Shown here: piece by piece, positions 1-11,264 of the stretch
Layout of the letters: the number at the start of each line of letters is the position of its first letter
Numbering within the stretch: the stretch's first letter is position 1
Source of the DNA: Epiperipatus broadwayi
Lineage: Eukaryota > Onychophora > Udeonychophora > Euonychophora > Peripatidae
Assembly: GCA_028023455.1 (NCBI GenBank)
Contig: JAQFVV010000319.1
Coordinates: 1-64,000 of the forward strand
Reading direction: 5' to 3'
DNA length: 64,000 bases
Made by a program: the position numbers and the translations under genes
Notes under the pieces: model-generated
The model's database searches: none
Told to the model about the DNA's origin: nothing
The model's input: the letters and a program-made list of their open reading frames with translations, nothing else

Positions 1-3000
1 AATTAAAGAAAAAACACTACTAAGCATATAAACATTATTAGAATCCTAAGATCATTTACTAGGTCGGGCCGTTCTATCTGTCCGCTTCTCCTCTAGTTTC
101 TCTCTAGAATTTTATATTGTCTTGTATTAAAATGTCCCTTTCCTTTTTCTTTTAGCAAGAAAGATTAACTTCACATTCCATTTCAATGTGGTATACCCCT
201 GAGAAGGAAGAATTTGAATTCTCGAAGTTGCTGGGTTTGGGGTTCAAGACTGCTTTTCTTCCCGGATTTCTAGAGACGAGGAGAAGTCTCTTCCACTGAG
301 CATATTCGACTCGGGTTTGTATGTATAATCCTGTGTAGGGTAGGGCTTGAGTTGTTCTTTGGACATGGTCTACCATAGTACCAGTGGGGCCAGTTGACAT
401 ATGTTCATAATCGACTATTTCTAGTTTTATCTACTTTCTCGATGGTTGGTCACAAGGTGAAGTGCAAAAATAGTCCATTGATTTCTGCATGACACGCCAC
501 ACCGGAGCCAGGGGTTTTGGATGCAGTTATGTAAATCTCCCTGTCAGTAGATCCAAATTTTTCCATGCTTGATATGAATGCGATAGATGGTAGTAAGTTG
601 TCTATCTCAATTGGATATTTTCAAGAAATTATTTTATTACTTCTCTACATCATTGGTATATGTACATATTTGGAAAAGATATTATATATCACCAGATATC
701 CTCAAAATTTTGGTAAGGGTCAATGGCCAGTAGTTCATTAGGAACTTGCAGTCGGGCGAACGATTTATTTGGGAACTTGCATCAGTTACAGGTAGTTAGT
801 CTCGACAATCACGATCACAACCTGCAACATGGATCCTGGGCCAATAAATTGATCGCCTTCATTTCTCGCCTTTCATCAAATCCAGATTATTTTTCATGGG
901 CATTAGATCAGTTACTTAGCTATTTCACCTTATTTTTCATGGGCTTTTCTCTCGTTCTTGTTTATCGCAGGAAATATCCCTTGAATTTGATATGGTGATA
1001 TTTGTTTATATTCAATACGGTTTGGATCGGCTATATTAATTTGCTAATGATTGTTTCCATAATGGGATCTTATATTGGAGATTTGAGATCTTGAATTGAT
1101 CCCTTGGCCGTCTTGTTATATCATATCTTATGGTTCGATTATCATCACTACACTATCATATAGCGTCGACATTTACGTATTTCCCCCAACCACGCTTTTC
1201 TTGGCCGAACACTTAAAATGGAATTTCTGCAAAGACTCATCTTATTTAATCGGTCATTCATTAGAAAATTTTTGCTCAGGAATTCGAGGCAGCAGTGATC
1301 TGTAATCGATGACCTCAGACTCCCAGAAGATAACTGCTTAGTTAGGCACGCCCAGATTTCCATTCAGTGGGAGTCTTGGGTTTGGTGGCAGAGTGGCTCA
1401 ATCTCGCAATTTATGTCTCCACTGCTGAAGCAGAATTTGATGCCGTAGTTCCAATTTGAATCACACTGCTCCTGTCTTTTTTGCTGCTATCAGTCTCGAA
1501 CATTTTTGGGAATCGGACGAAGTTAAGTCGAATAGTGAAGCATGCGGTTTGAGGAATTTGTGTTTGATTTTATTTGTTGGTGTTTATCTGTCCATCTCCT
1601 ACGCTAGCAGGTCGTCAAGTGGTGGCTTCCAAAAAGTCAGGTAGAACGTGGTAGAAGGTAGGATTCGACTTACTTCTGATAGGGTGCATCGAAATTTCAA
1701 TGGCTTTATTAGGGTGTAGTTCGTGATCTTTTGCTGGCTGATGACTAAGAGCTTATTTGGCTGTGCTCTCGAACCGTTTTTGCTGCCTCACTCTGTATCG
1801 TTTTTCTATAGCAATTTTGAAAACAATGGCCAAATACTTTCATACACTATCAAAAAGTTTTGGGATTTTCTGAAAAGTTTTTAATCAATCCAAATGGGAC
1901 TCTTTGAAGACATGAGTATGTCTCGGTACGCAAAATACCGCACTTTGATCCTGTCAGTGGGGGCCGCAGTAAGATCTAATGTAGAAAAATATATTTCTGC
2001 CAGATGCACAGACATCCTGATTCACATCTCGCCAGGGAGTCTCTCGTCATATTTCCGCGGCACAGGCGTAGACTCCATTCTTCTTTCTTTATGAACTCAT
2101 CGGCCAGATGGGGCATTGGGTCGACACATCTCCACTCCAACATTTGACAGATCTGGTTTTCACTCCTATATTGAAAAAGGATCTGGTATGCTTGACTGTT
2201 TCGCGTTTTATTTCGCCGACTTAGCTCGTAGAACCGCCGATTTGTCCAGGAGTGTTGGAAAACACTTTTCTTATGTGGATTTTCCATTGCACTGGCCAAC
2301 TAGCGGATCCTGGTAGCTATGGTCTTTGGGATCTACCGGTTGAATAAGCAGTTTCGGTACCAATCATAAGATTTTCCGCCAGTTTCGAATTTAACTTCTT
2401 GTTATCCAGAATATTTTTCAGGGAGAGTCTCATAGACCTCTGATGCTGGGCTTAAAGAGACAGAGACCCAACGATATCAGATATATCAGCTTGTGGTACA
2501 AGAGTGCTATGTCCCAGAGTTACTAACCCAGACTTGCCCACTTTCATTGTTTTTTCTCCCAGACTCAATACCAATGGTTGGACGGTTGCGGACGCACTTT
2601 CTCCTTGTTCTTTAGATCCAAGATTTAAATGATTGAAACTTACAACGGAATCTAGGCAAGACGGTAGACAATTGTCTATGACGACACTATAATGGGCTTA
2701 CTACTGGTAGTCACTTATCAATGGTACTAGTTCATGGATGATCATGGTTTTGGAATCCTGATTTCTGCGCTTTTCTCTGGGGGAAAATTAATCATGGGTG
2801 CTGGATCTGTTTTCAGCATTTTTCGAACATTGAATTTCGCGTCAGCTCATTAGTCCGGTTTTTCAACATGACGCCAGTTGAATTCACAGACATCAGAATT
2901 TGGCCATTTCTTCTAGTAGTGATGTTATTCAACAGGGATTATATGTTGAATTATCCTAATGATTTGGGTCTTAATAAAGCGTTAAGGTTATTATATGGTT

Positions 3001-3408
3001 AACTAAAACTTGCATACATCTCACCTATTTCCCATGTTCGTTCTTGTCGCCAGTCACTTCGTGGTTGTCTTAGATTGCACTCCTTATAGATTCTTTGGAC
3101 AGTTTTAGGTTTTTTGGTTCGACTTCACCAAATTTTTTTTGCGGTCTTTCCTAGTACGGCTTGCCATTGTGCACAACACTCATGGGTTGATAAAAACAAA
3201 ACTGCCAGCTTTCCAAATGGGCTTGTAATTCGGCTTTCCTCGAAAACTTCTGGATTTGTATAAATAAGGTCATATTTGACAAAACAAAATTTTGGTATAG
3301 CTATTAACTTATATCCCAGAACAAACAACTTAGAACAAAAAACTTTTTCGGGTTCTTCTATGGTTTGCACCGCTAATTATACATTACTACGGTGTAAAAA
3401 AATCTTGG
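1..3408 (-). pseudogene. Degenerate inverted gypsy internal region (left arm of palindrome A)
   Basis: Read on the minus strand, this stretch follows the internal region of the gypsy element at 6503-10500 in the same order. Integrase C-terminus lies near 150-400, the RT region near 1976-2299 and the gag start near 3125-3370. Short blocks match almost exactly, for example around the RT segment and the gag start. Between them are many 1-10 base deletions, insertions and scrambled runs, so no reading frame stays open for more than about 100 codons. The copy is shorter than its partner and continues past the window edge. It is noncoding as given. It may be an old copy or a poorly resolved inverted-repeat arm in the assembly. 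Confidence 0.85.
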
Positions 3409-4001
3409 TTACCACGTAACCGAAGATAAAGCCTGTTGTTAAAATACTGCCTATAATATTACTCAACTAGATAAAAAGAGGTTACTAATTTTTCAGGTTA
3501 AGAGAGAACGAAAAGCTCCTTTCTCAAAAATAAATTGCTATTTATTTATTCTAAAATATTAATTTCGGCAACATAAAAGCTATAATATAAACAAAGTTTT
3601 GATCAGTAGAAGTAAATATACTTTTAAATACTTTTACATTTTTACTAAAAGTCTCAAATATTTTTCGAAAAATAATTTGTTTTTTTAGTCTTTTAAAAAT
3701 TAGTTTAATTTCTGAATTATTTTAATACTTAAAATTGATTCGAAATGAAATTCAGCGTTTTTCTTTACTTTTTGGATCGTGCGGTTTTCTTTTATTTTCT
3801 CTATTAGAATGTCTTTTCGATCGAGAAGAGGCTAAAGAACTCAACACAATAATGTTCTTTCTTGTTTATATGAATGCGTTTTTTTTATTTTTTTACTTAA
3901 AATAGTCGGAAAAGAAATATCCAGAACTTTTAAAAACCTCAGTCAAACGATTTTAGCATAAGAACTCGAGTTAGTGACGCCAGATATCGCACGAGGAGCT
4001 C
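3409..4001 (-). repeat. Degenerate LTR in inverted orientation
   Basis: On the minus strand this matches the LTR at 5768-6502, from the GGCTCCTCG-type start (near 3990) to the GGTTAA-type end (near 3410). It carries several internal deletions and is about 140 bp shorter. It lies between the degenerate gypsy body and the palindromic spacer, mirroring the right arm. Confidence 0.75.
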
Positions 4002-4016
4002 GTAAAAAACAGTCTT

Positions 4017-5738
4017 TTGGTTAACATCTCTCCCCCATTCTATTTTATATATATAAACATGCTTTTTACTACATGGAAGCAACCGGATATCACTGTGTTC
4101 TGGTCATTTCGTGTACCACCCTGGATATTGCTTGTCTATAAAAGTATTTTTTTATACGCAGATTGTTTGAAAATTCAGCTGATAATGACATTGCTGACCA
4201 CCTCTTCATCATCCATGATTTATGTAATTGTTCCAGGGAATTCTGAGCAATTATCGAACTGACATTGTTAGTAGAGGAAATTGTTATTGAAAATTTCATG
4301 AAAGCACACTAATTGGACTCATCATTTGTCGCTTACTCGCTGTGTCTTTATTATCACCCGTGAAGTATTACAAGCCGTAATGAAATGACCTAAACAGCAT
4401 TATAATTATGTATTATCGTGATAGATTTAGTGTCATTTATATAATTAGTTCATTATCTATCCTGTACTTTATAACTAAATTTATCATAATATTGAATGTA
4501 ACCTGCTTATGAAATATTATTGTTTAAATTCGGCAAATGTTTCTGCTCCCGGGGTGTAATGTATTCCAACAATGTATTTCTAATAAGGCCACGAATATAC
4601 ATATATACACAAATCTAAGAGTGAATCAAACAAATATAATATTTCCATGTTCATGTCGGCTACCTGACATAATTTTTTGTTATTAATGTTCAAATATATA
4701 TATATCAAACTGAACCATTCTTTCTTTTAGTTAGCATTAAGTTATTACTATGCTAAATATGACTAGATGATTCTCGCTCAATAGCTATACTACATGCTAG
4801 GTCATGAGCAATAAAGGCTCATGACCTAGCATATTAATTATGTATTGAGCGAAGATCATCTAGTCATATTTAGCATAAGTAATAACTTAGTATATTATCT
4901 TAACTAAAAGAAAGCAATGGTTCGAGTTTGATATATATATATTTGAGATTTATTAATAACAAAATTATGTCAGGTTATTTAGCCGACATGAGCCTCGGAA
5001 GTATTATATTTGTTTGATTCATATTTAATAATAACATTAGATTTGTGGCTATGCCAATAATATTCATGTGTGACTTAATAAATTAGCGCTATTAGAATAC
5101 ATTGTTGGAATACTATTACACCCCCAGAGACTAAGAGCATTTACTTAATTTAAACAATAATAATTTCATAAGCAGGTTACATTCAATATTATGATAAATT
5201 TGAGTTATAGATAATGTGCAGGATGGATAATGAATAATTATATAAATGACACTAAATCTATCACATTAATACTTATATTAAACTAATGGAAATATGTCTG
5301 TTTAAAGAAATCATTTCATTACGGCTTATTAATACTTCTGGGTGACTAATAAGACACAGAAAGGCAGTGCGTGCATGGCGGATGATAGGGTTAGTCCAAT
5401 TATGGATCCTGGAGTGTGCTTCATGAATTTTCAATAACGAAGTGGACCGATTTCCTCTGCAAACATAGGCAGTGTCAGTTCGATGAACGAAAGAGTCCAA
5501 GATTCCCTGGAATGAGGTACAGGAAAATCATGGATGATGAAGAGTGGTCAGCAGTGTCATTATCAGGCTGAATTTTCCAGAGCAATCCTCGTATAAAGCA
5601 TGCACATAAGACCAAGGTTGTCTCCAGGGTGGTTTTACAGCTTGGTTCAAGGACATTGAGACGACGATGGGGTCCGACTTTGTGGTTGCCTCCATGTAAT
5701 AAAAAAGCATGAACATATATATAAAATAGAATGGGGGG
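4017..5738. repeat. Palindromic spacer joining the two gypsy copies
   Basis: About 800 bp (4017-4809) reappears as the reverse complement in 4817-5738; the right half is longer because the left half has deletions. A third, diverged copy in the left-half orientation is at 14262-15200. The outer right edge has a G-rich purine tract (near 5729-5737) directly before the LTR. Short open frames on the minus strand of the right half (5273-5756) match no family I recognise. The unit may be the end of another retroelement or an unclassified repeat. Confidence 0.8.
4794..4832. repeat. Perfect hairpin at the axis of palindrome A
   Basis: A 16 bp perfect stem (ATGCTAGGTCATGAGC at 4794-4809 and its complement at 4817-4832) closes on the 7-base loop AATAAAG. 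This is the exact symmetry axis of the larger inverted repeat. Confidence 0.95.
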
Positions 5739-5767
5739 AGGAGGTGTCTTAACCAAAAGACTGTTTT

Positions 5768-6502
5768 TTACGAGGCTCCTCGTAGATATCTGACGTCACT
5801 CTAACTCAGCCAGTTCTTATGCTAAAAAATTCGTTTGATAGGTTTTGAAGAGGTTTTTAAAAGTTCTGTAAGATGGTGCCCTCTTCCGACTTATTTTACA
5901 AGTAAAAAATAAAAAAAACGCATTTAAACATAAACAAAGAAAGAACATTATTTGTGATTGGTTCTTAGCATGCTCTCAGCCGAAAAAGACATTCTGATTG
6001 GCTGGAAAGAACAAAGAAACCGCCTGATCAAAGAAAATAAAGAAAAACGCTGAGATTTTCATTTCGAATCCAATTTTAAGTATTAAAAAAATATAATTTC
6101 AGAAATTAAACTAGTTTTTTAAAAAAAAAACTAAAAAAAACAAAATTATTTTCGAAAAATATTGAAGATTTTAGTAAAAATATTAAAGAAATATTTAAAA
6201 GAAATATTTACTTTTCTATAACGTAAAAGTCGACCTTTTTGTTTATATTATAGCTTTTATGTTGCCGAAATTGAATATTTTAGAATAAATAAATAGCAAT
6301 TTATTTTTGAAAGAACTTTCGTTCTCTTCATAACCTGAAAAATTAGTAATATACTTTTTATAAACGTATCTGAGTTGAATTTAATATTATAGGCGAATAT
6401 GTTTTAACAATAGGCTTTGTCTTCAGTTTGTGAGTTGGCCAATTAAAAGATTTGATTTTTACCTCATACAACCAATAATATAATTAGCGGTTAAAAGGTT
6501 AA
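5768..6502 (+). repeat. 5' LTR of the gypsy element
   Basis: Directly repeated at 10533-11264 and 12495-13229. It begins with the small palindrome CGAGGCTCCTCG and ends at GGTTAA. Two inverted CCAAT motifs (GATTGG near 5958 and 5996) could act in transcription. There is a long AT-rich middle. The exact left edge is uncertain by about 30 bp because the sequences upstream of TTACGAGG differ between copies. Confidence 0.85.
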
Positions 6503-6585
6503 ACCATAGAAGAACCAAAGAAAAGTTTTCATTCTAAGTTATTTGTTCTGGGATACTAAGTTAATAGCTATACCAAAATTTTGTT

Positions 6586-7239
6586 TTGTCAAATATGACC
6601 TTATTTATACAAATCCAGAAGTTTCAGGGAAAGCCAGGTGAAGGCCCACACGAACATTTGGAAAGCTTGGCAGTTTTGTTTTTGCATCAACCCATGAGTG
6701 TTGATGCACAAGTAATGATGGCAAGCCATTACCTAGGAAAGACCACTAAAGACTGGTGGGGGTCAGTTAAAGAAAAACCTAAAACATTCAAAGGATATAA
6801 GGATGCAATCCTAAGGCAATTTTGGGGTGAGGAGCAACAAACCTAGATTTTAATGGCGATAAGAACTGAACCTTATGGGGAACTCCAAGGTGAGATGTAT
6901 ACCAAGTTTTTCATGTGGCAGGTGGCCCGCCTAAGAACCTTAACAGCATTTAAGTATTCTGAGACCCAAATCATTAGGATAATTCAACGCAAGTTGCCCA
7001 TCCGATTACAAGAGATGATTGAGATGAGCCGCATCACTGATACAGAAGAAATGGCCAAATTCCTGATATCTGTGGAATTCAACTGGCATCATGTTAATAA
7101 AAACCAGACTAATGAGGAAGGAATCTTACAACCTAGCAAAGAACCTAATGTTCCGAAAAGTTTTACTGAAACAGAGGAGATCCAGCCCATGATGTACTCC
7201 CCAGAGAAAAAACAGAAAATCGGGATTCCAAAACCATGA
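6586..7239 (+). pseudogene. gag: Gypsy gag, one internal stop
   Basis: This encodes a capsid-like Gag that would form the cytoplasmic virus-like particle. The first ATG in frame is at 6595. The N-terminal part has the typical retrotransposon gag pattern: a PGEGPHEHLE helix, then KDWW (residues near 60) and FKGYKDAILRQFW. An in-frame TAG at 6844-6846 splits the frame, and the same frame resumes at once to 7239. The second part is helical and ends in a Lys/Glu-rich tail. No CCHC zinc knuckle is seen, which is common in some gypsy lineages. The terminal TGA overlaps the next ATG as ATGA (7236-7239). A degraded inverted copy lies near 3125-3370. Confidence 0.8.
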
Positions 7240-7613
7240 TCATCCATAAACCAGAAGACACCATTGATAAAGTGACTACCAGTGAATCACCCATTATAAT
7301 TGTCATCATAGACAATTGGTCTACACGTGCCTTACTAGATTCCGGTAGCCAAGTTTCCATCATTGCAAAATCTTGGATACAGAAATTTCAAGAACAAGGA
7401 GGAAAGTACGAGCAATTACCAACCCGTCCAATACAGATGGTATTAGTCAATGGGAAGAAAACAATGAGCGATAATTATCAAGTCTGGGTTGAGATAACTC
7501 TGGGACATAAGCTGATTGGCCATGCCTTCTTAGTCGTACCTGGGCTGATATACGATATCATTTTGGGGTCTGATATCTTAACCCAGCATCAGGGGGTCAT
7601 AGATTATCCCTGA
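7236..7613 (+). pseudogene. pol: Gypsy aspartic protease segment of pol
   Basis: This retropepsin-like domain would cleave the Gag-Pol polyprotein. The active-site motif LLDSGSQVSII is at residues 33-43 (Asp35-Ser-Gly), and a C-terminal IILGSDIL follows as in gypsy proteases. The frame starts at an ATG that overlaps the gag stop by four bases, so expression could use reinitiation or a frameshift. It ends at a TGA (7611-7613) just after the protease. The next frame starts three codons on in the same phase, so this is probably one pol frame broken by a nonsense mutation. Confidence 0.82.
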
Positions 7614-7616
7614 AAA

Positions 7617-9653
7617 ATGTGCCAATTCCAGGATGAGCAAGTTAAATTCGAAACTGAGAGAATGCCCATGATTGGTACCAGGAACTGCTTTATTCAACCA
7701 GTAGATCCCAAGACCATAGCTACCAAGATCCATGAAGCTGGATTAACCAGTGCAATGGAGAAAATCCACATAAAGAAAATCTTGGAAGACTATATGCAAG
7801 TGTTTTCCAACACTCCTGGACAAATCCGCGGATACACCCACAGAATCAAAGTCCGGGAAGAATCGTACAAGCAGTCAAAAACATACCAGATCCCTTTTCA
7901 ATATAGGGAAGTGGAAAACCAGATCTGTCAAATGTTGGAGTGGGATATTATCGAGCAATGCCCATCTCCATACTACAACCCATTGGTTGTCATAAAGAAG
8001 AAGAATGGAAGTCTACGCCTGTGCCTCGATGCCTGCCACTTGAATCATATGACAATCCCTGAGCGGGATGTGCCACCTCCAATCCAGGATGTGTTTGTGC
8101 ATCTGGCAGGAAACACTTATTTTTCTACAGTAGATCTTACTGCGAGCTACTGGCAAATGGCCTTAGACCCATGGGATCGAAAGTATACGGCATTTCGATA
8201 CCAGGGACATACTCATGTCTTCAAAAGAGTCCCATTTGGATTGATTAAAAGTGGGGCTGGGCTAATGCGATGCTTGAAACAGGTACTTTCAGAAGAAGTA
8301 CAACAGCACATGGTTTGTTATGTGGATGATATTGTGATCGTATCCAAAACTTTTGATGAACATATGAAGTATTTGGCCATGTTTTTCCAAGAGTGCCTTA
8401 GGGAAAACATTACAATTAATTTCGAAAAAAGCCGGTTCGCGGTAACCAAAATCTTCTTAGGTCACATCATCAGCCAGCAAAAGATCACAGTACACCCTGA
8501 GAAAGTAAAGGCCATTGAGAAATTTCCGACACCCACTATGCAGAAACAAGTCAGATCTTTTCTTGGCCTTTGCAACTTCTACCACCGTTTCTACCCTGAC
8601 TTTGCCCAGGAAACCCACCACTTGACTGACCTGCTGCGTAAAGATAGAAAATGGGAATGGACAGATAAACACCAACAGGAAATTAATAAAATCAAACACA
8701 AATTCCTCCAAACCGTAATGCTTCACTATTCCGATTTTAACCGTCCATTCTATGTTCAGACTGATAGCAGCAAAAGTGGTTTAGGAGCAGTATTATTCCA
8801 AATTGGAACTTCTGGAAGGCATCAAGTTCTGTACTTCAGCAGTCGGACCTTAAGGGGTGCAGAAGTTAATTATACTACCACCAAACAAAAGACTCTCACG
8901 ATCGTCTGGGCGTGCCAAAAATTTAAGCAGTTTCTTCTGGGGTCTGAGGTCATCATTATTACAGATCACTGCTGCCTCGAATTCCTGAGCAAAAGTTTTC
9001 TAATGAATGACCGGTTAATAAGATGGAGTCTTTTTCTGCAGAAATTCCAGTACAAAGTGATCTATTGCTCGAGCCCAGAAAACGTGGTTGCAGATGCATT
9101 AAGTCGACACCCCATAGCGATTGAGCCACAAAACCCAGTGATTGATAATCAGACCATAAAGATTATGACCATAAACAAGGCAACTAGCGTCAATTCAGAT
9201 CTCAAAAATCTCCAATACTATCAAGATTTAGATCCCCAGTATGGAGCAATCATTAGCAAGTTGAAAACAAACCAACCCGATAAGAGCACCAAACCGTGTG
9301 ATAAACAAATATCACCATATCAAATTAGGGATGGTATCCTGCAGATAAAAACCAAGAACAGGGAAAGCCCATGGAAAATCGTGGCGCCTAAGCGACTAAG
9401 AAACCAACTGATAATGTATGCCCATGAAATGTCTGGACACTATGGGCCGAGAAAGACCGAAGAAGTATTGAGACGTCAATTTTATTGGCCCAGGATGTAT
9501 GTGCAGGTGCTCCGCATGTTGAGGACTTGTACCCCCTGTGCTGAATGCAAGTTCCCAAATAAATCATTCGCCGATGCTCGCAAACCGGTTCTCGCTACCG
9601 TTCCTAATGAACTACTGGCCATTGATCATTATGGACCCTTACCAAAATTTTGA
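7617..9653 (+). CDS. pol: Gypsy RT-RNase H-integrase polyprotein, truncated in integrase
   Basis: A 678-residue frame copies element RNA into DNA and inserts it. RT (about 80-290) has motif A TVDLTASYWQM (Asp173), FGLIKSG, and the catalytic YVDD at 235-238. RNase H (about 375-500) keeps Asp383, ITDH (Asp450) and NVVADALSRHP (Asp493). The usual Glu of the YTTTEKEL motif is replaced: residues 420-426 read TTTKQKT, so RNase H is probably inactive. Integrase follows with its HHCC finger (His603, His608, Cys638, Cys641) and the first catalytic Asp670. A TGA ends the frame there, inside the catalytic core. It is in phase with the protease frame upstream. Homology to arthropod-type gypsy pol is clear from motif order and spacing. 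Confidence 0.92.
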   Translation: MCQFQDEQVKFETERMPMIGTRNCFIQPVDPKTIATKIHEAGLTSAMEKIHIKKILEDYMQVFSNTPGQIRGYTHRIKVREESYKQSKTYQIPFQYREVENQICQMLEWDIIEQCPSPYYNPLVVIKKKNGSLRLCLDACHLNHMTIPERDVPPPIQDVFVHLAGNTYFSTVDLTASYWQMALDPWDRKYTAFRYQGHTHVFKRVPFGLIKSGAGLMRCLKQVLSEEVQQHMVCYVDDIVIVSKTFDEHMKYLAMFFQECLRENITINFEKSRFAVTKIFLGHIISQQKITVHPEKVKAIEKFPTPTMQKQVRSFLGLCNFYHRFYPDFAQETHHLTDLLRKDRKWEWTDKHQQEINKIKHKFLQTVMLHYSDFNRPFYVQTDSSKSGLGAVLFQIGTSGRHQVLYFSSRTLRGAEVNYTTTKQKTLTIVWACQKFKQFLLGSEVIIITDHCCLEFLSKSFLMNDRLIRWSLFLQKFQYKVIYCSSPENVVADALSRHPIAIEPQNPVIDNQTIKIMTINKATSVNSDLKNLQYYQDLDPQYGAIISKLKTNQPDKSTKPCDKQISPYQIRDGILQIKTKNRESPWKIVAPKRLRNQLIMYAHEMSGHYGPRKTEEVLRRQFYWPRMYVQVLRMLRTCTPCAECKFPNKSFADARKPVLATVPNELLAIDHYGPLPKF

Positions 9654-10364
9654 GGATGTCAATATCTCTTGGTGATGTATAATATCTTTTCAAAATATGT
9701 ATACGGGCATACCCAGTAAAAGCAAATGATTGTAGGGGGGCAATACGTCTTCTTGAAAATATCCAATTCAGGGAAGTAGGCAAACTTACTACCATCCTAT
9801 CGAACCATGGGTCTGCATTCATATCAAAAGCATGGAAAGATTGGATCTACTGACAAGGGATAACACACCAACTCACATCTATAAGAAACCCACAATCAAA
9901 CCCGTGTGAACGTGTCATGCAGGAAATCAATAGACTGTTTTGCACTCACCTTGTGACCAACCATCGAGGAAGGGTAGATAAAACTAAAGAAATAGTCAGT
10001 TATATGAACTATAGCATAAATGAATCAACTGGCTTTACCCCAGAATGGTTACACTATGGTAGACCATGTCCAAGGGTCTTCAAAATACCCCTACCACAGG
10101 ATGTTATACATATAAACCCGAGTCAGGATCAAGAGGATGCTCAGTGGGAAAGACTCTCCTCGTGCCACAAATTTCGGGAAGGAAATGATGTATGGTTATG
10201 GAACCCCAAACCCAGCAACCCTACGAAAAAAGAATTCAAAAAATTCTTCCCTTTATTTCAAGGGCCATACCACATTGAAAATGGAATGTGGGGACAATGC
10301 TTTCTTGCTAAAGGGAACCAAGGAAATAAAAGGGACATTTAATGCAAGGCAATTAAAACCATAG
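9654..10364 (+). pseudogene. pol: Gypsy integrase core and C-terminal domain, frameshifted
   Basis: This continues the integrase beyond the TGA at 9651-9653, but the coding phase moves from frame 3 to frame 2 by about 9786. There LSNHGSAF stands where families usually have LSDHGTxF, so the second catalytic Asp is Asn. A TGA interrupts near 9850, then NPCERVMQEINRLF carries the third acidic residue. From 9917 to about 10270 the frame is open and ends in the C-terminal domain (VWLWNPKPS...LFQGPYHIE). A further shift puts the terminal KGTFNARQLKP in another phase, ending at 10364. Several lesions make integrase nonfunctional here. Confidence 0.85.
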
Positions 10365-10532
10365 GAACCACCAGATAGAGGGAGAAACTAGAGGAGAAGC
10401 CGGACAGATAGAACCTGACGACCTGGATGTGGAATGGTAAATGATCTTAGGATTCTAATAATGTTTATATGCTTTAGTAGTGTTTTTTCTTTAATTATTG
10501 ATATGTTACTCTATTAACCCTTTTCCTGCCTC
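10365..10532 (+). other. Gypsy 3' untranslated segment with purine-rich tract
   Basis: It lies between the pol end and the LTR core. A purine-rich run at about 10373-10398 could be a remnant polypurine tract but is about 130 bp from the LTR core. The segment repeats as the reverse complement at 1-120, which shows that palindrome A reaches to at least 10500. Confidence 0.6.
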
Positions 10533-11264
10533 TTACGAAGCTCCTCATAGACATCTGACATCACTCTAACTCTGCCAGTTCTTATGCTGAAAAATTCATT
10601 TGATAGGTTTTGAATAGGTTTTTAAAAGTTCTGTAAGATGGTGCCCTCTTCCGAATTATTTTACAAGTAAAAAATAAAAAAAACGCATTTAAACCTAAAC
10701 AAAGAAAGAACATCATTTGTAATTGGTTGTTAGTGAGCTCTCAGCCGAAAAAGACATTCTGATTGGCTGGAAAGAACAAAGAAACCGCCTGATCAAAGAA
10801 AATTAAGAAAAACACTGAGATTTTCATTTTGAATGCAATTTTAAGTATTAAAAAATATAATTTCAGAAATTAAACTAGTTTTTTAAAAAATATACTAAAA
10901 AAACAAAATTATTTTCGACAAATATTGAAGATTTTAGTAAAAATATTAAAGATCTAATAAAACAAAATATTTACTTTTCTATAACTAAAAGTCGACCTTT
11001 TTGTTTATATTATAGCTTTTATGTTGCCGAAATTGAATATTTTAGAATAAATAAATAGCAATTTATTTTTGAAAGAACTTTCATTCTCTTCATAACCTGA
11101 AAAATTAGTAATATACTTTTTATAAACGTATCTGAGTTGAATTTAATATTATAGGTGAATATGTTTTAACAATAGGCTTTGTCTTCAGTTTGTGAGTTGG
11201 CCAATTAAAAGACTTGATTTTTACCTCATACAACCAATAATATAATTAGCGGTTAAAAGGTTAA
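10533..11264 (+). repeat. 3' LTR of the gypsy element
   Basis: Direct repeat of 5768-6502 with only scattered differences, from TTACGAAGCTCC to GGTTAA. The flanking bases (TTCCTGCCTC and CCAAGCAG) give no clear target-site duplication with the 5' LTR side. Confidence 0.88.

Larger units (their letters stand above)
5768..11264 (+). mobile_element. Ty3/gypsy LTR retrotransposon, right arm of palindrome A
   Basis: Two direct repeats of about 735 bp (5768-6502 and 10533-11264) flank a 4.0 kb internal region with gag, protease, RT, RNase H and integrase in gypsy order. The LTRs look almost identical by eye, suggesting a fairly recent insertion, yet the frames carry several stops and frameshifts. 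The LTR ends do not show a clear TG...CA pair; the common core ends in GGTTAA. No obvious tRNA primer-binding site follows the 5' LTR. The 5' LTR may really begin at TGTCTTAACC (5738) after a purine tract, and the 3' LTR at TGTTACTC (10504). No env-like frame is seen. Confidence 0.88.

Noticed and set aside
5475-5756. Minus-strand 93-codon frame in the palindromic spacer
   Set aside because: No known motif, and the copies at 4017-4300 and 14262-14540 break the frame, so no sign of protein constraint.
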